Shown here piece by piece: positions 8,702-17,480 of a stretch of 54,635 nucleotides of DNA. This DNA comes from Vicinamibacterales bacterium. Lineage in GTDB: Bacteria > Acidobacteriota > Vicinamibacteria > Vicinamibacterales > UBA8438. Each line of letters begins with the position of its first letter. The first letter of the stretch is position 1. The translations under genes and the position numbers were made by a program. The stretch covers positions 1-54,635 of the forward strand of contig CALLXD010000054.1 of the NCBI GenBank assembly GCA_937766455.1. Reading direction: 5' to 3'. Under the pieces are notes generated by a model. It saw nothing but the letters and a program-made list of their open reading frames with translations, made no database searches and was not told the DNA's origin.

Positions 8702-11155
8702 ATGGAGGCACGCAACAGCCCCGCGCCGGTATTAGCAGGAATGCGGCTCACCCTGTTGATCGCGGCCGGGCTGTGGCTGTCAGCTGGACTCTCGAACCAG
8801 GCGTCCGCACAGGACGAGCCGCCTGACGCGGCCTTCGCCGAGCATGTGGGACCGTTGCTCGCCGACTACTGCGTGAGCTGTCACAACGACGCGCTCCTCA
8901 CGGCGGACCTGAGTTTCGAGCCATTCTTGGCCGGCGACGGCCTGCTCGAGAACGCCGACCTGTGGCAGCGGGTCGCCGAACGGCTCCAGGCGGGACAGAT
9001 GCCGCCACGCGGGCGACCCCAGCCTGCCGACGATGCGAAAGCACAGGTAGCCGCGTGGGCCAACCGGTTTTCCGACGGCACGGTCGCATCCACTGAACCC
9101 AACCCTGGCCGGGTCACGGCCCGACGACTGAACCGGACGGAGTACAACAACACCGTGCGCAGCCTCCTCGGCGTCCACGGTCGGCCGGCCGACGAATTTC
9201 CCGCCGACGACTCGGGCTATGGGTTTGATAACAACGGCGATGTGCTGTCGGTCTCGCCGTTGCTGATGGAGAAGCTCATCACGGCCGCCCAGCAGATCTC
9301 GGGTGATGCGGTGTTTGGACCGACCCTCCCGGACGAACCGTTTCAACTCGCGCATTACATGGCGCGGCGGTCACACGACGCGGACGGCAGCCTCGATAGC
9401 GCCGACACGCTCCCGTATTCCATGCGTGGCGCGCTGTATGGCTCGCACCTGTTCCCGTGGACGGCGGAGTATGAGCTGCGCTTCCGTGTCGCGAATTACC
9501 GGCAGCGGGCGCCCAGACCGGAGGGTGCGCCACGACGTCCGCCGGATGCGCCGCCACTCCCACCCGAGGATTTTCTGGAGGAGATGCGCCTGGCGGCACC
9601 ACCGGTACCGGTCGTGGCGACTCTCGATGGAGAGGTCTTCGACCGGGCCATCATCGAGGGGGTCAACGCGTTCGGGTATGAGCGAGGAGAGCTCGTGACG
9701 CGGCTGTCGGTGGAGGCTGGTGAGCACGACTTCCGGGTGTCCTATCCGCACATCGCCGACATCGTCGATCCACGCGAGAACATGCTGCCCGACGGTCGGC
9801 GGGTGATGTACATCGACTATCTGGACATCATCGGGCCTTTCGCTGCGAGCCCAGCGCCTCCGGCGAGCTACGACGAGATCTTCATCTGTCGTCACGAGCC
9901 AGGCGGACACAACGAGAGCTGTGCTGGGGACATCGTGACAAACCTGGCCCGGCGGGCGTATCGACGACCAGTCGACGCCCACGAGGTGGGGCAGCTGACC
10001 GGCCTCATTGCACAGGCGCAGGAGGCGGGCGACTCGTTTGAAGAAGGCGTCCGTGTGGCGGTGCAGGCGGTGCTGCTCTCACCGCACTTCCTGTTCAGAA
10101 TCGAACGTGACCCGGTCACGCTGTCGAACGACGACGCCCACCTGTTGACGGACCACGAACTCGCGTCGCGGCTCTCATACTTCTTGTGGGCAGACATGCC
10201 GGACGAGGAGCTATTTCGTCTAGCTGACGCCGGCCGCCTGGCACGCCCCGAGGTACTCGACGCCCAGGTGCGGCGTATGCTCGCCGACCCGCGCTCGACG
10301 GCGCTGGTTGATACGTTCGCCGAGCAGTGGCTGCAACTCCGCAACCTGGATCGGACGAAGCCGGATCCGACCCTGTTCCCGGCGGTGGACGACGAACTGC
10401 GCGCAGCGATGCGACGCGAAACCGATCTCTTCCTCGGTGCCATCATTCGCGAGGACCGGAGCCTGCTCGACCTGATCGACGCGCCGTTCACCTTCTTGAA
10501 CGGCCCGCTGGCCCACCACTACGGCATCACGGGCGTCACCGGCGAGGCCTTTCAGCGTGTGCCGCTCGACGGTACGCAGCGTAGCGGGCTCCTGACTCAA
10601 GCGAGCATCCTGACGGTGTCGTCCTATCCGACACGCACGTCGCCCGTTCTGCGCGGCAAATGGGTGCTGCAGAATCTGCTCGGCGCCCCGCCACCCGATC
10701 CACCCGCCGGCGTCCCCCCGCTGGATGTGGCGGCGGTAGGCACATCCGTCTCGCTGCGGGCCCAACTCGAGGCCCATCGGGCCAACGCGAGCTGCGCGGT
10801 CTGTCACGACCAGATCGACCCGATGGGGTTCGGGTTGGAACGCTATGACGCGACGGGCGTCTGGCGCACGCATGACGGACCATTTGAAATAGACGATTCA
10901 GGAACATTGCCGGACGGCACCACGTTCCGCGGCTCACTCGAACTCAAGGGCATTCTGCGGAGCGAGAGCGGTGCCTTCACCCAGAACCTCGCGGAGAAAT
11001 TGCTGACGTACGCACTGGGGCGTGGGCTTGAGTCCTATGACACGATGGCCATCGACACCATCGTGCAGCGAGTCGCCGACGCGGATCACCGGTTCTCCAG
11101 TCTCGTGTTGGGGGTGGTCGACAGCCAGCCATTCCGGATGCGCCGCCCTGAGTAG
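8702..11155 (+). CDS. DUF1592-family multidomain cytochrome c-like protein, copy 2
   Basis: This exported protein of about 817 residues has a signal peptide (LTLLIAAGLWLSAGLSNQASAQ) and an N-terminal heme motif C57-VSC60-H61. It carries the DUF1587 (NRTEYNNTVRSLLGV), DUF1595 (RRAYRRPVDAHEVGQL), DUF1592 (SYFLWADMPDEELFRLADAG) and DUF1588/1585 blocks. A second heme motif is at C698-AVC-H702, and the tail is RMRRPE. The ATG at 8702 lies just after the selenoprotein stop. An ATG at 8741 would also keep the signal peptide. It is followed 18 bases later by DUF1552 copy 2. The central jelly-roll insert is proline-rich and longer than in the other two copies. The substrate is unknown. Confidence 0.92.
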   Translation: MEARNSPAPVLAGMRLTLLIAAGLWLSAGLSNQASAQDEPPDAAFAEHVGPLLADYCVSCHNDALLTADLSFEPFLAGDGLLENADLWQRVAERLQAGQMPPRGRPQPADDAKAQVAAWANRFSDGTVASTEPNPGRVTARRLNRTEYNNTVRSLLGVHGRPADEFPADDSGYGFDNNGDVLSVSPLLMEKLITAAQQISGDAVFGPTLPDEPFQLAHYMARRSHDADGSLDSADTLPYSMRGALYGSHLFPWTAEYELRFRVANYRQRAPRPEGAPRRPPDAPPLPPEDFLEEMRLAAPPVPVVATLDGEVFDRAIIEGVNAFGYERGELVTRLSVEAGEHDFRVSYPHIADIVDPRENMLPDGRRVMYIDYLDIIGPFAASPAPPASYDEIFICRHEPGGHNESCAGDIVTNLARRAYRRPVDAHEVGQLTGLIAQAQEAGDSFEEGVRVAVQAVLLSPHFLFRIERDPVTLSNDDAHLLTDHELASRLSYFLWADMPDEELFRLADAGRLARPEVLDAQVRRMLADPRSTALVDTFAEQWLQLRNLDRTKPDPTLFPAVDDELRAAMRRETDLFLGAIIREDRSLLDLIDAPFTFLNGPLAHHYGITGVTGEAFQRVPLDGTQRSGLLTQASILTVSSYPTRTSPVLRGKWVLQNLLGAPPPDPPAGVPPLDVAAVGTSVSLRAQLEAHRANASCAVCHDQIDPMGFGLERYDATGVWRTHDGPFEIDDSGTLPDGTTFRGSLELKGILRSESGAFTQNLAEKLLTYALGRGLESYDTMAIDTIVQRVADADHRFSSLVLGVVDSQPFRMRRPE

Positions 11156-11173
11156 TGATCAGGAGTCCACGCC

Positions 11174-12529
11174 ATGAATTCATCACGACATCTGCCTAGA
11201 CGCTCGGTGCTCAAGGGCCTCGGCGCCACGCTGGCCCTGCCGTTTCTCGACGCCATGGTGCCGGCGTTCGCACGCGCAGCACAGGTGCGCGCCGCGTCGC
11301 CCACCCGCATGGCGTTCGTCTATGTCCCGAACGGCATCGTCATGGACGAGTGGGCCGTCCCTGGACTCGACGGCACGTTCCCGCTGCCGACCGATTTTCC
11401 CAGAATTCTGCAACCGGCGGCAGCCTATCGAGACCAGTTCTCCATTCTGTCTGGGCTGATGCAGGACGGCGGACGCGCACACGGTGACGGCCCGGGCGAT
11501 CATGCGCGCGCTGGCGCCAGTTACCTGACGAGTGCCCATCCGAAAGAGACGGCTGGCGCAGACATTCAGGCCGGTGTCTCCGTTGACCAGGTCGCCGCAC
11601 AACACATCGGCCACCACACACGTTTCCCCTCACTGGAGCTCGGCTGCGAGGAAGGACTGTATGGCGGCAACTGCGACGGCCGCTACAGCTGCGCCTACAG
11701 CAACACGATTTCGTGGCGCACGCCCTCGGCCCCTATGCCGCAGGAGACCAGCCCGCGCGCGGTCTTCGAGCGAATGTTCGGCGGGACCGACCTTGATCCC
11801 GACCCGGCCCGTCGCGCGCGCCGCGCGACCTACAACCAGAGCGTGCTGGACCTTGTGCTGGAACAGGCCAAGGCGTTGCAAGGCTCGCTCGGTGCCACCG
11901 ACCGCCGTAAGTTGGACGAGTACCTGTTCTCGGTACGAGACATCGAGAAGCGGATCGTCAAAGCTGAGCAGGACGCAGACGTGGCGCCGCCTGAATTGGC
12001 GCGGCCCAGACCCGGTGTTCCGCAGAGCTTCATTGCACATGCCCGACTGATGTTCGACCTGATGACGGTGGCCTTCCAGACCGACATGACCCGCGTCATC
12101 ACCTTCATGATCGCGCTCGAACTCGGCAACAAGGTCTATGAAGAAGCTGGCGTGTCGGAAGCACACCACGGTCTGACCCATCACCGCGGTGACGCCGGTA
12201 AGATCGAGAAGATCACCCGAATCAACCGGTTCCACGTCGAGCAATTCACCCATCTACTGGAACGACTGTCGACGACCAACGACGGCGACGGCACGTTGCT
12301 GGACCACTCGATGGTCGTGTACGGAGCCGGTATCTCAGACGGGAATCGCCACCACCATCACGACCTGCCGACACTGCTCGCCGGGCGCGCCGGTGGGCGG
12401 ATCACACAGGGCCGCCACACCTCCTACCCCGCAGAGACGCCAATGGCCAACCTGTTCGTCACCATGCTTGACCACTTGGGCGTGGAGGTAGAGACGTTGG
12501 GTGACAGTACGGGTCGCGTGACGCTCTAG
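11174..12529 (+). CDS. DUF1552 (HXXSHH) exported protein, copy 2
   Basis: The 451-residue protein begins with a Tat-type signal (LPRRSVLKGLGATLALPFLD) and has the family motif as HGLTHH (AHHGLTHHRGD), with threonine in place of serine. The region ARLMFDLMTVAFQTDMTRVI and the end LFVTMLDHLGVEVETLGDST match the other two copies. GGAG lies 8 bases before the ATG. The gene follows DUF1592 copy 2 directly and is surely in one transcript with it. The family has no proven activity. Export through Tat implies folding, perhaps with a cofactor, before transport. This copy differs from the other two, which are closer to each other at the N-terminus. Confidence 0.92.
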   Translation: MNSSRHLPRRSVLKGLGATLALPFLDAMVPAFARAAQVRAASPTRMAFVYVPNGIVMDEWAVPGLDGTFPLPTDFPRILQPAAAYRDQFSILSGLMQDGGRAHGDGPGDHARAGASYLTSAHPKETAGADIQAGVSVDQVAAQHIGHHTRFPSLELGCEEGLYGGNCDGRYSCAYSNTISWRTPSAPMPQETSPRAVFERMFGGTDLDPDPARRARRATYNQSVLDLVLEQAKALQGSLGATDRRKLDEYLFSVRDIEKRIVKAEQDADVAPPELARPRPGVPQSFIAHARLMFDLMTVAFQTDMTRVITFMIALELGNKVYEEAGVSEAHHGLTHHRGDAGKIEKITRINRFHVEQFTHLLERLSTTNDGDGTLLDHSMVVYGAGISDGNRHHHHDLPTLLAGRAGGRITQGRHTSYPAETPMANLFVTMLDHLGVEVETLGDSTGRVTL

Positions 12530-12629
12530 TCGCCCGAACGATTCGGTCTTCTTCACCATCCGCACGAGCGCGCGGTGCAGCCGGCGCGCCGACGTTGCGG
12601 TGGCTACCGACGCTTTCGACCACATTCGT

Positions 12630-12659
12630 TGCCGGCCCCCGTAGGGCACGCGGCCGGCA
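12630..12659 (+). repeat. Inverted repeat in the leader of the beta-helix gene
   Basis: TGCCGGCC at 12630-12637 is matched perfectly by GGCCGGCA at 12652-12659. The 14-base middle itself holds CCC-GTA-GGG. It sits 21 bases before the ATG at 12681, after the DUF1552 stop. It could end the upstream transcript or structure the leader. No T run follows. Confidence 0.35.
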
Positions 12660-12680
12660 CCGCATAACTGGAGAGCGCAC

Positions 12681-14144
12681 ATGAGACGCCAGCCGTTCTA
12701 CCGCATCATGCCGTCGGTGGCCACCCTGGGCCTGGCCTTGGTGGCCGGCTCGCCGGCCTCTGGCCAGTCTCCGACCAGTTCCGCCGTCGACACGTTCTAT
12801 GTCTCGGCCGACGCCGCAGCCGATGGCAATGGCTCACAACGCAACCCGTTCCTCTCGCTGACCCAGGCCGAAGCGGCATCGGCGGCCGGCGACACGATTT
12901 TTCTGGTGGCCAGTGGGCGTGGTGCAGCCCTGGACGGCGGGATCACCCTGAAGCCACGGCAGAGACTCATCGGAGTGGGTGCAGACGGCGAACTGCGTGA
13001 ACAGGTGGATGAACGCGTGCGCTTGACCAACTCGGCGCCGTTGCCGGGCGGAATCATGGTGCACCTGTCCGAGCGAAATGAGGTGGCCGGCATCCACTTC
13101 ATGAACATGGGCAACGCGGCCATCGCCGGTCACGGCCGCAAGCACTCCGGCACATACATCCATCACGCCACGTTTACGGGGAACGCTGAGGAACACGTCG
13201 AGGACGAACGCGGGCTCGTGTATGCGATCAGCTTTGACACGGATGGAGGGGCGGTTGACGACATCAGGGTGGAGGACAGCACGTTTGCAGATGGCGAGGA
13301 CCTCGGGGCCATCCGGGTCTTCCAGTCGGGGAACAGCCGTGGTCACTACCGATTCCGTGGGAACGATTTCTCCGACCTCGGTGGGCGTGCCTACTTCGTC
13401 CGGACGCAACACCGCAGCCACGCAGAAACCATCATCCTCGATTCGACGGCGGACAACATTGGCCGGGGTGAGCGGAACTCGGACAGCATCATTCCCTACC
13501 TCATGGGCCAATCGGAGCAGGTTATGCTCGTGCGCAACTACCACTTCAAGAACACCAACCAGGAAGGCAGCGCCTCCAATACCGGCATCGAGGCGTACCT
13601 GTTCGGGTCGCCTCGCCCGGACGAGGCGAACTGGTGTACGGGATGCAAATTGACGCTGAAGATCCTCGATAGCGTGATCGAGAACGCGGTGACCGATCCG
13701 ATCCAGTTCTCGAATTCGGGCACGAACTCCGAATTGTCGTATGAGATCAGGAATACGAGGGTCAGCGGCGGCGACCCTCGCCAGGGCGGGGGTGGCATCT
13801 CACTGAACGTCCAGGGGGCTCCTGACAGTGGCGGCAGTACGACGCTCCTCGTGGAAGACAGCGACGTCATCGGCACGACTGGCTACGGATTCACGCTGAA
13901 CCGTCTTGGCGACAGTGACGGCCACACCGTGACCGTTGATCTCGGCGGGGGCGTCTTGGGAAGCCGGGGCCACAATCGATTCATCGACAACGAGAAGGGG
14001 ACGATGCGGGTCCCTCCGAGCCGCATTTCCGCGCAACACAACTGGTGGGACGGCGGCGCACCGACGGTCTACGACAGCGACGACCGGCCGACCGACGCCA
14101 GACAGCTCCTCGTCGCGCCAATGCTGCAGACCGATCCTCGGTGA
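12681..14144 (+). CDS. Exported right-handed beta-helix protein
   Basis: This 487-residue protein has a signal peptide (SVATLGLALVAGSPASGQ), then an opening typical of parallel beta-helix proteins (FYVSADAAADGNGSQRNPF). Short beta-turn repeats follow, such as GIHFMNMGNAAIAGHG, VEDSTFADGEDLGAIRV and VEDSDVIGTTGYGF. Such folds occur in pectate lyases, other polysaccharide-acting enzymes and adhesins. No catalytic set can be picked out. WCTGCK adds a possible disulfide. GGAG lies 6 bases before the ATG. It follows DUF1592/DUF1552 pair 2 on the same strand, but 151 bases and a hairpin intervene, so co-transcription is uncertain. Confidence 0.8.
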   Translation: MRRQPFYRIMPSVATLGLALVAGSPASGQSPTSSAVDTFYVSADAAADGNGSQRNPFLSLTQAEAASAAGDTIFLVASGRGAALDGGITLKPRQRLIGVGADGELREQVDERVRLTNSAPLPGGIMVHLSERNEVAGIHFMNMGNAAIAGHGRKHSGTYIHHATFTGNAEEHVEDERGLVYAISFDTDGGAVDDIRVEDSTFADGEDLGAIRVFQSGNSRGHYRFRGNDFSDLGGRAYFVRTQHRSHAETIILDSTADNIGRGERNSDSIIPYLMGQSEQVMLVRNYHFKNTNQEGSASNTGIEAYLFGSPRPDEANWCTGCKLTLKILDSVIENAVTDPIQFSNSGTNSELSYEIRNTRVSGGDPRQGGGGISLNVQGAPDSGGSTTLLVEDSDVIGTTGYGFTLNRLGDSDGHTVTVDLGGGVLGSRGHNRFIDNEKGTMRVPPSRISAQHNWWDGGAPTVYDSDDRPTDARQLLVAPMLQTDPR

Positions 14145-14149
14145 CGGCA

Positions 14150-14165
14150 TGCGACGCGCGTCGCA
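14150..14165. repeat. Perfect 16-bp palindrome after the beta-helix gene
   Basis: TGCGACGCGCGTCGCA is self-complementary over its whole length and begins 6 bases after the stop at 14142-14144. As RNA it could form a 6-bp stem with a GCGC loop. It has no T tract, so it may be a weak terminator or a protein site. The rest of the gap to 14317 shows nothing recognisable. Confidence 0.3.
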
Positions 14166-14317
14166 CGCACAGAGGCGCTTCGGGCCTCCGTTCAGTCAAG
14201 CACGCTGAGTAGCGAACTGTAGTCATCCGTCCACACGAGGCTCTGGGGCTCCTCGCGCGGCCATTACGTCGTGTGCGGCGTACAGCGCTGCGGGCTAGTC
14301 CACGCAGGCCATGTTCC

Positions 14318-14665
14318 TTAGGCCCCCAAAGTCAGCACCGCGGTCGTGGTGTATACCGTCACGGTGAAAGCGAGATAGACGTAGACCCACGCCATTGCTC
14401 GTAGGTCGCCCTGGATGCCACGGATGACGGATGCAATCAGAAGAGCCAGATGCAAGAGGGCCGACACGACAAGTCCGATGAAGAGGAGGATCACGAGCAC
14501 CATCCCGACGTCCTGTCCAACCACATGGCCGGCGTCCGTCATCACGATTATCGCCCCAACCAGCGCGGTTGCCAGCGACAGCAGCGCCCCCATCCACATG
14601 CCTGCGAAAATCAGACGGTCCGCGGCGGAACCGGAGAACGCCGCAATCATCGGCCGATGCTCCAT
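14318..14665 (-). CDS. Small multi-pass membrane protein
   Basis: This 115-residue protein has four likely membrane segments: LIFAGMWMGALLSLATALVGAI, VGMVLVILLFIGLVVSALLHLA, a short LLIASVIRG continuation, and VYVYLAFTVTVYTTTAVLTL. I do not recognise a family. Hydrophobicity along the frame and a sensible start (MEHRPMIAAF) support it as a real gene. It lies downstream of the PQQ-like gene on the same strand, 109 bases away. Confidence 0.55.
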   Translation of the reverse strand: MEHRPMIAAFSGSAADRLIFAGMWMGALLSLATALVGAIIVMTDAGHVVGQDVGMVLVILLFIGLVVSALLHLALLIASVIRGIQGDLRAMAWVYVYLAFTVTVYTTTAVLTLGA

Positions 14666-14774
14666 GTCGCCAGGATCCTACGCCCAAACGGACGGAGCAC
14701 TACGACATGGTGTGTTTCGGGAGGATTCATCCAGATGTCGGTGGGACGACAGCCAACGCCGAACGAGCGCCGGC

Positions 14775-16073
14775 CTACTGCGCCCCGAGGTCGAGGGCGA
14801 CGATCCGCTCGCGGTCGCGCGCGTACAGTGTGGTCCCGGCGAGGGTCGGCACCGTCCAGGTGCGGGTTGCGAATAGCGGAGTCGTGGCCAGTGTCTCGAG
14901 CCCGTTGGGACTCAGGCGCACCAGCGACAGATCGCCGTCTTCCTCCATCAGGATCGCTTTACCGTCGCCGTACACGAGACTGGCGCGGCTGAACCCACGC
15001 TCGCGCCAGGCGGTTTCGCCAGACTCCATGTGAGTCGCGGTCAGAATGGCGGTCGCGCCCTGACCGTTGGTACCGTAGATGAAGTCGCCGATCTTGAGGA
15101 CATTCAGGAACGTAAAGCGCAACTGACGGTCCTCCCACAGCAGCTCCGTACGCACGATGTCGCCATCGGGCACCAGCCTGATCGCTTGGCTCCCTCCGAT
15201 GTACCCGGAGGAAATGAACAACACGCCGCTAGCCTCGTCGTAGTTCGGAATCTGAAAATTGAAATCGTTGCCCGCGTCATGAGCGTGCGCCCAGATCACC
15301 TCGCCGGTATCGGGGTCCATACCGAACACAGCCTGGCCCGCGAAGACCACCGCATGCTGCCGCCCGGACACGGTAATCACACCCACCGGTGAGTGAGACA
15401 CCAGAAAGCTACCGCTCTTCCACACCACCTCTCCGTCGCTCTGACGGAGCGCCATGACGGACTGCCCGGGCCCGCCGACCTGCAGGAGGATCGTGTCTTT
15501 GTAGGGCATTGGGGTAATGCCGGACCCCGGCTTGATCATCGACCGAATGAGCAGCGGAGGCGCGCCGAAGTCGGTAATCAAGTTCTTCGACCAGAGCACG
15601 TCACCAGTCTCCGGGTCGAAGGCGTGCAGCTCCTTGTTGCTGCCTATCGTGAACAGGCGGCCATCGGTCAGCAACGGCGTGGCGTGCGGACCCGCCCCCT
15701 GGTCGAAGTCCTGATTCTTCGATGCATACGAGTATTCCCATAAGGTGTCGCCACTCATGGCGTCCAGCGCGATCACGCTCTCGGTCGGGGTCCACGGAGC
15801 GCCGCCGCCTGGCCCGGCCTCACGATACATGGTGAACAACCGCCCATCAGCGACGAGAATCGATGTGTGACCGGCCCCTAGAGGGCGGCTCCAGAGTTCC
15901 GGCGGACCCGTGTCTGGCCAGGCCTCCGCCAGTCCGATGGACTCCACCATGAAGTCGCCCTGTGGTCCGCCCCACTGCCGCCAGTCGCCCTCCTGGGCGC
16001 CAGCCGACAAGGGCGAGGCAAGCAAACAGAGCACCGTGGAGACGGTCAGGAGGGAGGGGATCGCATTTCGCAT
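14775..16073 (-). CDS. Exported PQQ-like beta-propeller protein
   Basis: The 432-residue protein has a signal peptide (LLTVSTVLCLLASPLSAGAQ) followed by WRQWGGPQGDF, the usual opening of PQQ-like WD40 propellers. Blade motifs recur: VIALDAMSGDTLWEYSY, HAFDPETGDVLWSKNL and FGMDPDTGEVIWAHAH. It is shorter than true PQQ alcohol dehydrogenases, lacks a heme domain and shows no obvious catalytic Asp-Glu pair. A structural or binding propeller is therefore more likely than an oxidoreductase. It follows the 16142-16672 gene by 68 bases on the same strand and may share its transcript. Confidence 0.85.
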   Translation of the reverse strand: MRNAIPSLLTVSTVLCLLASPLSAGAQEGDWRQWGGPQGDFMVESIGLAEAWPDTGPPELWSRPLGAGHTSILVADGRLFTMYREAGPGGGAPWTPTESVIALDAMSGDTLWEYSYASKNQDFDQGAGPHATPLLTDGRLFTIGSNKELHAFDPETGDVLWSKNLITDFGAPPLLIRSMIKPGSGITPMPYKDTILLQVGGPGQSVMALRQSDGEVVWKSGSFLVSHSPVGVITVSGRQHAVVFAGQAVFGMDPDTGEVIWAHAHDAGNDFNFQIPNYDEASGVLFISSGYIGGSQAIRLVPDGDIVRTELLWEDRQLRFTFLNVLKIGDFIYGTNGQGATAILTATHMESGETAWRERGFSRASLVYGDGKAILMEEDGDLSLVRLSPNGLETLATTPLFATRTWTVPTLAGTTLYARDRERIVALDLGAQ

Positions 16074-16141
16074 GATGGCGTTCGGTTCAGGGACGGTTCG
16101 GATGCTCGGCGGGCCAGAGACCCCTTCTGCACAAGCTGTCT

Positions 16142-16672
16142 CTAGGGCGTGCCCTGCGGAAAATCCTTACAGGGCATCGCCCACCCCTTGCATGACCCCA
16201 CCGGTGGCGCCATGGTGTAGACAAGTCGATTGCGGGTGTCTGCGTCCGGCGTGGTGGTGGCGACCTCGATGGTCAACGTGCTGCCATCGTCGCTCAAGGA
16301 CATCACCTCGTGCATCGTCATGTCGCCCTGGGTGCCCTCAGCCACGAGCCGGTCACCGTCCCATCGGGAAACGACCAGCATCGACGTGTCCCGCCCAACG
16401 GGGATAGTGAGCGGTCCAGCGCCTGGCGTAAACGACCACGCCTTCACCCCGTTGGTTTCGGCACCGATGACGACGGTGTCGTTCGCCGCGTGAGTAATGA
16501 ACAAGCGACCTGTGTCTTTGCCGCCACGCCCGCCGCTGAAGGCCGGCGGCGTGACCTCGCTGGCGCTCTGGTCCAGCGTCCACATCCCCGAAAAATCGGG
16601 CGATTGCGCAGCCACCGGACCGGCCAGCGCGAAGAACAACAGTCCTGACATCAGCAACGCTCCACGTGGCAC
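16142..16672 (-). CDS. Small secreted protein of unknown function
   Basis: From the GTG at 16672 the 176-residue protein has a signal peptide (MSGLLFFALAGPVAAQ region), then SPDFSGMWTLDQSASEV. Alternating strands follow: NDTVVIGAETNGVKAWSF, MLVVSRWDGDRLVAEG and STLTIEVATTTPDADTRN. A cysteine pair (SCKGWAMPCKD) is at the end. GGGGAGG lies 5 bases before the GTG, which decides the start. The frame remains open far upstream, but that part is antisense to the DinB gene. The DFSGxWxLDxSxS opening is frequent in exported lipocalin-like proteins of Acidobacteriota. The function is unknown. Confidence 0.75.
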   Translation of the reverse strand: MPRGALLMSGLLFFALAGPVAAQSPDFSGMWTLDQSASEVTPPAFSGGRGGKDTGRLFITHAANDTVVIGAETNGVKAWSFTPGAGPLTIPVGRDTSMLVVSRWDGDRLVAEGTQGDMTMHEVMSLSDDGSTLTIEVATTTPDADTRNRLVYTMAPPVGSCKGWAMPCKDFPQGTP

Positions 16673-16773
16673 ATCCACCTCCCCATCTACCTCAAAATTG
16701 TCGACCAACGTACCAGTGTGCGTGCTGACGGCCGGTTCTGCAAGCCCGGAGCTGCGGCCCCCCGGCAACCCAC

Positions 16774-16779
16774 TATAAT
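16774..16779 (+). promoter_or_regulatory. -10 element upstream of the DinB gene
   Basis: A perfect TATAAT lies in the gap between two divergent genes, 82 bases before the ATG at 16862. No matching -35 is obvious. It would give a leader of about 75 bases holding AGGAG at 16846-16850. Confidence 0.4.
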
Positions 16780-16861
16780 CAGTGTTTGCTGAACGCTGGC
16801 GGCGACTGTCTTGCACCGCCATCATTCGACCGCTATTTCGACAACAGGAGAATCGGACCTC

Positions 16862-17344
16862 ATGCTCACACATATGCTCCACGCGTACGACCTTCAGCTC
16901 AACAATGCCAAGCGGCTCGTCGGGAACATCCCCGACGCGCTGATGTGCACCCAACCGGCCGGACTCGTCAACCATCCCACCTGGAGCCTCGGGCATCTCA
17001 TCATGTCTGCGCACGGAGTCGGCAAAATGATCGGCATCGAGCCGTCGGCGCCTGAGGGCTGGAGCGAGTTGTTCAAGACCGGTGGCACGCCAAGCAGTGA
17101 CCCCGCCGGCCAGCCCAGCAAGACCGAGCTGATCGCCGAACTGGAGAGAGTGCACGACGCGTGGAAGGCCGCACTGCCAGGAGTCGATGCCGCCGTACTG
17201 GACGCGGAGCACCCTGATGAAAAAACGCGGGCCTACTTTCCAACCGTCGGCGCGATGGTCGTGTACATCATGACGTCCCACGAAATGGATCATCTGGGAC
17301 AGGTCGTCGCGTGGCGCCGAGCCGCGGGACTCGGAGCTGCATAG
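16862..17344 (+). CDS. DinB-family metal-dependent protein
   Basis: This 160-residue protein of four-helix-bundle type has the three metal-ligand histidine positions expected for DinB/YfiT: HPTWSLGHLIMSAHG near residue 40, and TSHEMDHLGQVVAWR near the C-terminus. DinB-like proteins include damage-induced proteins and thiol transferases acting with bacillithiol or mycothiol. The substrate cannot be chosen. The ATG at 16862 is preceded by AGGAG. An ATG at 16811 in frame lacks such a site. A strong intrinsic terminator follows, so the gene is probably transcribed alone. Confidence 0.85.
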   Translation: MLTHMLHAYDLQLNNAKRLVGNIPDALMCTQPAGLVNHPTWSLGHLIMSAHGVGKMIGIEPSAPEGWSELFKTGGTPSSDPAGQPSKTELIAELERVHDAWKAALPGVDAAVLDAEHPDEKTRAYFPTVGAMVVYIMTSHEMDHLGQVVAWRRAAGLGAA

Positions 17345-17370
17345 GCTGGCATCGCTCGCATCGCAGTGGT

Positions 17371-17405
17371 CGCAACGGCCTCCGGACGAGGTCGTTGCGC
17401 TTTTT
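17371..17405 (+). terminator. Intrinsic terminator after the DinB gene
   Basis: A 12-bp stem with one G-T wobble (CGCAACGGCCTC / GAGGTCGTTGCG) and a 5-base loop (CGGAC) is followed by C and five T residues. It lies 27 bases after the DinB stop and is the clearest intrinsic terminator in the window. Confidence 0.85.
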
Positions 17406-17480
17406 GCCATCTCGTCGCCCAGCCGCCTGTTCGCCGCAGCCACCGCGGACCGGCCAAGCGCTTGCAGGTAACCCCGTATC

